Below, in pieces: positions 1 to 3,786 of a stretch of DNA of 6,002 nucleotides. Under the pieces are notes generated by a model that ran no database searches, was not told the DNA's origin, and worked only from the letters and a program-made list of their open reading frames with translations. The position numbers and the translations under genes were made by a program. The stretch is from CAYIVF01 sp964366875 (GTDB lineage Bacteria; Patescibacteriota; Minisyncoccia; Minisyncoccales; Staskawiczbacteraceae), in the NCBI GenBank assembly GCA_964366875.1, contig CAYIVF010000029.1, positions 1 to 6,002 on the forward strand, written 5' to 3'. Positions within the stretch are counted from its first letter, which is position 1; every line of letters starts with the position of its first letter.

Positions 1-58
1 GACTGGAAAACAGTTGAATTAATTTAAATTTTTATTTCAAAAAAGTTATCCACAGTTT

Positions 59-83
59 AGCCCCGACCTTGCGGGGCTTTTTT
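59..83 (+). terminator. Rho-independent terminator of an upstream gene
   Basis: A GC-rich stem GCCCCG (60-65) / CGGGGC (72-77), extended by A59-T78, closes a 6-nt loop and is followed by a run of six T (78-83). This is a textbook intrinsic terminator for a transcript entering from the left. All three forward frames reach a stop codon within the first 30 bases; the longest reading (1-27) ends VELI-stop. The upstream coding tail therefore cannot be assigned to one frame. Confidence 0.85.
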
Positions 84-164
84 GTGGTAAAATAAGTGAA
101 TATTATTATGGTTAAAAAAGGCTGCAATAAAATAAATTTAGTCTGTATGCTGATGTCCGAATCC

Positions 165-181
165 GAGAGAGAGAGAGAGAG
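165..181. repeat. GA dinucleotide microsatellite
   Basis: Eight and a half GA units lie about 97 bases upstream of the target gene's ATG, between two terminator-like hairpins. Dinucleotide tracts of this kind can change length by slipped-strand mispairing. A small open frame (108-266, 52 codons) runs through the tract and reads Glu-Arg repeats there, but it has no ribosome binding site and ends inside the next hairpin, so it is not called as a gene. Whether the tract has any regulatory effect is unknown. Confidence 0.7.
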
Positions 182-237
182 TAAAAAATTCCCGCAAAAT
201 TTTTGTTTTCGCGAACAATTTTTTAATATTAACCAAC

Positions 238-264
238 AAACGCCGTTTTTAGCGGTGTTTTTTT
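238..264 (+). terminator. Terminator-like hairpin just before the target gene
   Basis: AAACGCCG (238-245) pairs with CGGTGTTT (253-260): eight pairs, one of them G-T, around a 7-nt loop. A run of seven T (258-264) follows. The shape is that of an intrinsic terminator, but it ends only 13 bases before the chosen ATG of the target gene. It may be the true end of an upstream transcript, or a leader attenuator or transcript-insulating element of the target gene. Confidence 0.6.
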
Positions 265-277
265 GATTTTCAAATAT

Positions 278-2731
278 ATGTTCAATTTTAATAAACTCAT
301 TTTAAGCTGGCGGATTTTTATTAACAACGAAGCAAAAAAGAAAGTAACATTATTTGCCAACTCAAACCATACTTTATCTTTCAGGCCTTTTCTTGTGTAT
401 CAAGGATTAGCTGTTTTTGTTGTTGCTATTGTTTTAATTTCTGCGGTTGGCAACATGTTTTATTTATCCAATGTAAATGACTTAATAATTAAAAATGTTT
501 CTGTAAAGCAAAACACAACAATAGTTGCCAACGGCAATCCTGTTGAATGGACAACATTGGTAAAACGCAACGACATTAAATCTAGCCAGTATTTGTTAAA
601 ACTGCCAAAGAACGCCAAGAATATTAAAATTTCAAGCATAACAGCAAAACAGGCAAATGAAATTTTGTCGGCAAAACCTAAAGAACAGCTGTCTTTAACT
701 CAACGCCAGGCAATTGCCGTTGCAATCCAAAAAAACAGCAGCAAGGGGGTTTTCGCAAAAATATCAAACATTTTTTTTGCAGATTTAGAAGAAGCGGTGA
801 GTTCTGCGATGGAATCAATTGCAGAGCAAATTATTCCGCCGGCGGCAGGCGAGCCTGCGACAATAGTTACTAATAATGCGATAATAGTTAACTTGTCTGC
901 GCAAGCAGCAGAAACACCGGAAACTGAGAAATCAGGAAATTTGGAAACCGGCGCGACTTCCGATGTCGAACAAACTCCGGCAGAGGAAGAAAATAGTAAA
1001 AAAGATAAGGAGACAAAAGAAGAGAAGAAAGAAACAAAAGAAGAAAAGCAAGGCAACGCAAAAGCGCAGAATGCAGAAGAAACGCAGAATATTGGTGTGA
1101 GCTCTGAGGTCGCGCAAACTTCTGATGTCATTCCCGCGGACGATTCTGTCATTCCCAGCTTGACTGGGAATCCAGGTTCGGAGGATACAGGAAAGATTCT
1201 GGATTCCCCTTTACAGGAGAATGACAATAAAGATGACTATGTTCAAGTCACCTACGAAACCCCTGCGCCAATTATCACAGAAAAAGAAACAGGCGCAGGA
1301 AAACAAGTTACAATTTCGGCAACAAGCGAAAATCCTGACCAGCAGCTCACAGATGTTCTCGCTTTTACTGCAATTCCTGAAATTTATAAGGTTGGCCAAG
1401 AGAACAAAATTAAAATCAAATGGACAAATGAAAACGGGCAAGAAATGCCGTTTACGGCTTACGACACCAATAACAATGGAAAAATAGATTACATTGAGTG
1501 GACAGTACCCCATTTATCAGACCAGATATTTGAAATTATTTTTATTTCCAAGGCTTGGCATTTGGATTCAAACTATGAAATTATTGAAGATATTTATGAC
1601 ACGGTAGCAACCCAAGATCAAAATTATGCAACTGTGCCGCAAGGCGACTACATCCGTGTCACTTTTTATAAAACACTCACCAGTCAAAACGATATTACGA
1701 TTTACGCCCGTCCGTCATTGCGAGGAGGCGAAGCCGACGCGGCAATCCATGTTTATCCGGTGTACACCGATACAGACGGCAACCAAATCGAAGGCCAAAT
1801 GCTCGGCACAGTTTCAGACGGCCAAAACCCTGATTTCAGTAATATTGATCATGACGGCAAGTACCGCGTGCTACTCGTCAACTTGCAAACCCCAACAGAT
1901 GTTTTTGATTTGAAAGTAACCAACGCAAGCATCGACATTGATTACATTGTTGACCCAACCCCCGCAACTGTTACAGACAATTTTACCGATATAACCAAAA
2001 TTGCTGATAGCACAAGTCTTACTGTAGATACAACGGGCGGAACAGTAAGTTTGTCGGCAAGTTCTTCTTGGACGTGCGGAAACACTTTGGTTGACTCAAG
2101 AGACAGTAAAACATACACCACTGTTACAATTGGCACCCAGTGCTGGATGGCGGCAAACTTAAATGTTGGAACTATGATAACTTCCTGCACAAACGGATAT
2201 GCCGGCGTGTGTACAACAGGCGGTGATACAGTTCAGAACCAAACCGGCTACAGCGGCACAACTTGCGGTTCAATTCAAAAGTATTGTTATTCTGATACAG
2301 AGGCAAACTGTACAGCCAACGGCGGTTTATACCAATGGAACCAAACAATGTGCGGTTCAACAACTGCCGGAGTCCAAGGCATTTGTCCAACCGGCTGGCA
2401 CGTTCCAACAGACGCGGAACAGTACACTTTGGAAAATTATTTAAAGGATACCGGCCAAACTTGCGACGCGAACAGAAGCGCAGTATATGATTGCGCAACA
2501 GCCGGAACAAAATTAAAATCAGGCGGTTCGTCTGGTTTTGTCGGTCTGTTGTCCGGCTACCGCGGTACTGGTGGCTCGTTCGGTAGTCTTACTTCCTACG
2601 CGTACTTCTGGTCGTCTGTGCAGTCTTCCACTCTTGCTTTCGACCGCGGCCTGCACTCTAGCCTTACCACTGTCTACCGGAACGCTTACGATAAGGCAAA
2701 CGGTTTTTCCGTCCGCTGCCTCAAGAACTGA
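278..2731 (+). CDS. DGR target: membrane-anchored surface protein with variable FISUMP/C-type-lectin-like C-terminus
   Basis: This 817-aa protein is the variable protein of the retroelement. From the ATG: a Lys/Arg-containing N-terminus, one membrane helix at about 38-60 (predicted N-in, C-out), a Lys/Glu-rich linker (about 213-262), and a beta-rich module of a kind common in CPR and DPANN surface proteins (about 320-562). That module has an EF-hand/dockerin-like loop D396-x-N398-x-N400-G-K402-I-D404-x-x-E407. The FISUMP-like domain (598-817) has DSRDSKTY, CPTGWHVPT, FWSS and terminal SVRCLKN motifs and all 12 cysteines I see in the protein, suggesting disulfides outside the cell. Residues 756-817 are encoded by VR. 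An in-frame TTG at 263 could add five residues, but it lies in the T-run of the upstream hairpin, so ATG 278 was chosen; neither start has a clear ribosome binding site. The natural ligand is unknown. Two palindromic repeat families are inserted in frame (1126-1226, 1713-1748). The gene ends with tandem stops TGA TAA. Confidence 0.9.
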   Translation: MFNFNKLILSWRIFINNEAKKKVTLFANSNHTLSFRPFLVYQGLAVFVVAIVLISAVGNMFYLSNVNDLIIKNVSVKQNTTIVANGNPVEWTTLVKRNDIKSSQYLLKLPKNAKNIKISSITAKQANEILSAKPKEQLSLTQRQAIAVAIQKNSSKGVFAKISNIFFADLEEAVSSAMESIAEQIIPPAAGEPATIVTNNAIIVNLSAQAAETPETEKSGNLETGATSDVEQTPAEEENSKKDKETKEEKKETKEEKQGNAKAQNAEETQNIGVSSEVAQTSDVIPADDSVIPSLTGNPGSEDTGKILDSPLQENDNKDDYVQVTYETPAPIITEKETGAGKQVTISATSENPDQQLTDVLAFTAIPEIYKVGQENKIKIKWTNENGQEMPFTAYDTNNNGKIDYIEWTVPHLSDQIFEIIFISKAWHLDSNYEIIEDIYDTVATQDQNYATVPQGDYIRVTFYKTLTSQNDITIYARPSLRGGEADAAIHVYPVYTDTDGNQIEGQMLGTVSDGQNPDFSNIDHDGKYRVLLVNLQTPTDVFDLKVTNASIDIDYIVDPTPATVTDNFTDITKIADSTSLTVDTTGGTVSLSASSSWTCGNTLVDSRDSKTYTTVTIGTQCWMAANLNVGTMITSCTNGYAGVCTTGGDTVQNQTGYSGTTCGSIQKYCYSDTEANCTANGGLYQWNQTMCGSTTAGVQGICPTGWHVPTDAEQYTLENYLKDTGQTCDANRSAVYDCATAGTKLKSGGSSGFVGLLSGYRGTGGSFGSLTSYAYFWSSVQSSTLAFDRGLHSSLTTVYRNAYDKANGFSVRCLKN
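1147..1176 (+). repeat. Palindromic interspersed repeat, family A, copy 1 (in frame in target gene)
   Basis: TGTCATTCCC begins the element and GGGAATCCAGG ends it. The stem is ATTCCCAG (1151-1158) / CTGGGAAT (1164-1171) around a 5-nt loop. A half copy (TGTCATTCCCGC, 1126-1137) lies just upstream. The element is translated as SVIPSLTGNPG. It matches the element in the RT gene (4264-4292) at its ends but is read there in another frame, so the similarity is at the DNA level. Short repeats of this general form are widespread in bacteria and often give peptides such as VIPAKAGIQ. Confidence 0.75.
1199..1226 (-). repeat. Palindromic interspersed repeat, family A, copy 2 (inverted)
   Basis: Read on the minus strand, this segment begins TGTCATTC and ends GGGGAATCCAG. 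The local stem is ATTCCCCT (1203-1210) / AGGAGAAT (1215-1222) with one mismatch. It lies in the opposite orientation to copy 1, 22 bases away, so the pair forms a larger inverted repeat of about 80 bases that could extrude as a cruciform inside the target gene. The whole block stays open in the target frame and extends the low-complexity linker. Confidence 0.6.
1713..1748 (+). repeat. Palindromic interspersed repeat, family B, copy 1 (in frame in target gene)
   Basis: The segment starts CGTCATTGCGAGGAG and ends GGCAATCC, with complementary ends ATTGC (1717-1721) / GCAAT (1742-1746). Its first 15 bases are identical to the start of a 35-base segment in the RT gene (4786-4820). Here it reads PSLRGGEADAAI, whereas in RT it reads RHCEESQQRSNL, a different frame. 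It interrupts the beta-rich module at about residues 479-490. Repeats of the CGTCATTGCGAGGAG...GCAATC type are known as dispersed palindromes in many bacterial genomes. Confidence 0.75.
2542..2730 (+). repeat. DGR variable repeat (VR)
   Basis: This is the recipient repeat, 189 bp, aligned without gaps to TR at 3330-3518 (offset 788) with 169 identities. All 20 differences fall at TR adenines, giving 9 G, 8 T and 3 C in VR. Fifteen codons are touched. Thirteen change Asn in TR to Y761, G763, G765, S770, Y774, Y776, L786, D789, G791, H793, L796, Y800 and Y804; two changes are silent (TCA to TCG, GCA to GCT). No non-adenine position differs. Adenine-specific divergence at the 3' end of a lectin-like gene is the defining mark of a DGR. 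Confidence 0.97.
2688..2730 (+). promoter_or_regulatory. Invariant VR 3' end containing the putative IMH
   Basis: The last 43 bases of VR are identical to TR 3476-3518, although TR has 11 adenines there. The segment includes the GC-rich run GTCCGCTGCCTC (2711-2722). In characterised DGRs the initiation-of-mutagenic-homing (IMH) element sits at this 3' end of VR and fixes the direction of transfer. The VR here is not followed by the compact GC-rich hairpin known downstream of the Bordetella phage VR; only a weak ATAATT/AATTAT pair (2731-2736 / 2756-2761) is present. Confidence 0.65.
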
Positions 2732-2756
2732 TAATTCGACAATTTGACTATTTAAA

Positions 2757-2786
2757 ATTATATCGCTACGCATTATATCGCTACGC
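2757..2786 (+). repeat. Tandem 15-bp duplication between VR and avd
   Basis: ATTATATCGCTACGC occurs twice head to tail (2757-2771, 2772-2786) and is followed by a further partial unit TACG (2787-2790). It fills most of the 66-base gap between the target stop and the avd ATG, eight bases before the start codon. No Shine-Dalgarno motif is present in this gap. The repeat could be a recent slippage duplication or part of a binding site or structure near VR; nothing in the sequence decides this. Confidence 0.8.
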
Positions 2787-2797
2787 TACGTAAACTT

Positions 2798-3139
2798 ATG
2801 ACAACTTATAATCATTTGCCAGTATACAAAACCAGTTATGATCTTATTCTTGATATTTTTAAGGCGGTGAAAGATTTTAACAGGGAATATAAATATACTT
2901 TGGGCGAGAACATAAAAAAGGAGGCAATTGAAATGGTAACAGAAATTTACAGAGCAAATTCCAGTTTTGACAAAAAGCCGCATATAAAGAAAGCAAGAGA
3001 AAAAATTGAAACAATCAGAATTTTTTTCAGATTAACCAGAGATCTGGGGCAGGTCGGCCTGAAAAAGTTTGTTGATATTAATGAAAATATTGAAAGCGTA
3101 TCCAAACAGCTTGCTGCTTGGGAAAGGTCGCAAAATTAA
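2798..3139 (+). CDS. avd: DGR accessory variability determinant (Avd), four-helix-bundle protein
   Basis: This 113-aa, mostly helical, Lys-rich protein fits the Avd/four-helix-bundle family in length (usually about 110-130 aa) and pattern. It opens with LPVYKTSYDLILDIFK, has a central EYKYTLGE turn and an IYRANSSFDKKPHIKKAREKIE segment, and ends ENIESVSKQLAAW. In studied DGRs, Avd forms a positively charged barrel-like pentamer that binds RT and the TR RNA and is needed for cDNA synthesis and mutagenic homing in the cytoplasm. Its place between VR and TR, upstream of RT, is typical. The ATG at 2798 was chosen because the conserved first helix starts a few residues after it. An in-frame ATG at 2933 with a strong upstream GGAGG would remove that helix and is therefore not preferred. 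Confidence 0.9.
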   Translation: MTTYNHLPVYKTSYDLILDIFKAVKDFNREYKYTLGENIKKEAIEMVTEIYRANSSFDKKPHIKKAREKIETIRIFFRLTRDLGQVGLKKFVDINENIESVSKQLAAWERSQN

Positions 3140-3171
3140 ATGATAAAAAATTTTAAAAATTTGGGCCAGAA

Positions 3172-3302
3172 TCGCCTATGGTTACGGTCTAGGCGAGAGA
3201 GCTTTTCTTTATCAGTTCAATAATCCTCTCGGTTTTGATGCCGAGGAATAAGTCTAAGACAAGAAAGTCTAATTTTTGCTTTTCGTTCAAGGAAGGCAAA
3301 AA
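3172..3302 (+). ncRNA. Hairpin array upstream of TR, probable 5' part of the DGR RNA
   Basis: Three successive hairpins lie in the 190-base gap between avd and TR. They are TCGCCTA (3172-3178) / TAGGCGA (3190-3196); CTCGG (3228-3232) / CCGAG (3241-3245) with an outer T-G pair; and a 12-pair stem 3273-3284 / 3291-3302, which includes TTTTTGC/GCAAAAA and two T-G wobbles, around loop GTTCAA. In known DGRs the RNA template includes sequence upstream of TR. The hairpins suggest a folded leader, but the RNA ends cannot be seen from sequence alone. Confidence 0.5.
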
Positions 3303-3329
3303 GAATTAAGAGATTATTTTTTCAACATA

Positions 3330-3518
3330 CGGTCTGTTGTCCGGCAACCGCAATACTAATGGCTCGTTCGGTAATCTTACTTCCAACGCGAACTTCTGGT
3401 CATCTGTGCAGTCTTCCACTAATGCTTTCAACCGCAACCTGAACTCTAGCAATACCACTGTCAACCGGAACGCAAACGATAAGGCAAACGGTTTTTCCGT
3501 CCGCTGCCTCAAGAACTG
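3330..3518 (+). repeat. DGR template repeat (TR)
   Basis: This is the donor repeat, 189 bp, matching VR except at 20 adenines. It holds 47 adenines. In the VR reading frame it has 16 AAY (Asn) codons, 13 of which have diverged in VR. AAY is the ideal mutable codon, since randomising the two adenines gives NNY, which can never be a stop. TR is not part of a plausible gene: its frame opens after TAA at 3307, has no ATG or ribosome binding site, and runs on to TAG at 3712-3714. It is followed directly by G3519, where VR has the A of its stop codon. Confidence 0.97.
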
Positions 3519-3544
3519 GCATTTGCCCTTTGTTTTTACAACAA

Positions 3545-3570
3545 AAAATCCGCATTTCTGCGGAAATTTT
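3545..3570 (+). other. Hairpin just downstream of TR
   Basis: TCCGCA (3549-3554) pairs perfectly with TGCGGA (3559-3564) around loop TTTC. Flanking AAAA (3545-3548) and TTTT (3567-3570) can extend it across a small bulge. It begins 27 bases after the TR end. It resembles a weak terminator but lacks a strong T-run. Since RT must be expressed and DGR RNA normally extends past TR, it is more likely part of the folded TR spacer. Confidence 0.5.
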
Positions 3571-3576
3571 GGAACT

Positions 3577-3759
3577 GCGTTTAGCGCGTTTGTTAGTTCA
3601 GGCTTATCATCTAATTTAAGTATAGCAGATTATAGAGCCGTGTCAAGGGTCTGGCCCGAATCACATTCGGAACAAACCCTTGGCTGTGGACGGCAGGGGA
3701 TTTGCACCCCTTAGTTCATGGATGATAAGCCTGAACTGGCACTAAACGCCGCCCACAGC
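3577..3759 (+). ncRNA. Structured TR-RT spacer with two competing folds
   Basis: Fold 1 is a long inverted repeat: AGTTCAGGCTTATCATC (3595-3611) is the exact complement of 3721-3737, and GCGTTTAG (3577-3584) that of 3742-3749. It encloses a stem of CAAGGGT (3644-3650) / ACCCTTG (3676-3682) with inner CCGAAT (3656-3661) / ATTCGG (3665-3670). Fold 2 is a three-way junction closed by 3683-3694 / 3748-3759 (11 of 12 paired), with AGGGG/CCCCT (3695-3699 / 3707-3711, 7-nt loop) and AGTTCA/TGAACT (3713-3718 / 3732-3737). The folds share bases and exclude each other. In the Bordetella phage DGR the spacer after TR primes cDNA synthesis; this segment is in the right place for that role. Confidence 0.55.
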
Positions 3760-3786
3760 AAATTAATTATATCACAAAAAAGTTTT

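Noticed and set aside
47..55. TTATCCACA, a perfect DnaA-box word
   Set aside because: It is a single copy with no cluster, AT-rich unwinding element or dnaA/dnaN neighbour in view, so there is no support for an origin.
188..199. ATTCCCGCAAAA, identical to half of the family A repeat in RT
   Set aside because: Only one arm is present, with no GGGAAT partner; the match is too short to call a copy.
203..229. Possible promoter TTGTTT (203-208) and TAATAT (224-229)
   Set aside because: The spacing is 15 bp, the -35 box is poor, and the sequence is too AT-rich for this to be meaningful.
108..266. Small open frame of 52 codons through the GA tract
   Set aside because: It has no ribosome binding site, low-complexity content, and it ends within a terminator-like hairpin; judged spurious.
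700..1227. Long minus-strand open frame opposite the target gene
   Set aside because: It is a shadow of the Lys/Glu-rich linker and the family A repeats; composition is Ser/Phe-rich with no domain.
2917..2935. Strong GGAGG motif 8 bases before an in-frame ATG (2933) within avd
   Set aside because: It would remove the conserved first helix of Avd; most likely a chance Lys-Lys-Glu-Ala codon string, though a short isoform is not excluded.
3306..3512. Minus-strand open frame opposite TR
   Set aside because: It is a mirror of the same type of frame opposite VR; both arise from the stop-poor TR/VR sequence.
3337..3714. Open frame across TR and the spacer
   Set aside because: The only start is a TTG inside TR, its codons mirror VR, and the rest translates folded non-coding RNA.
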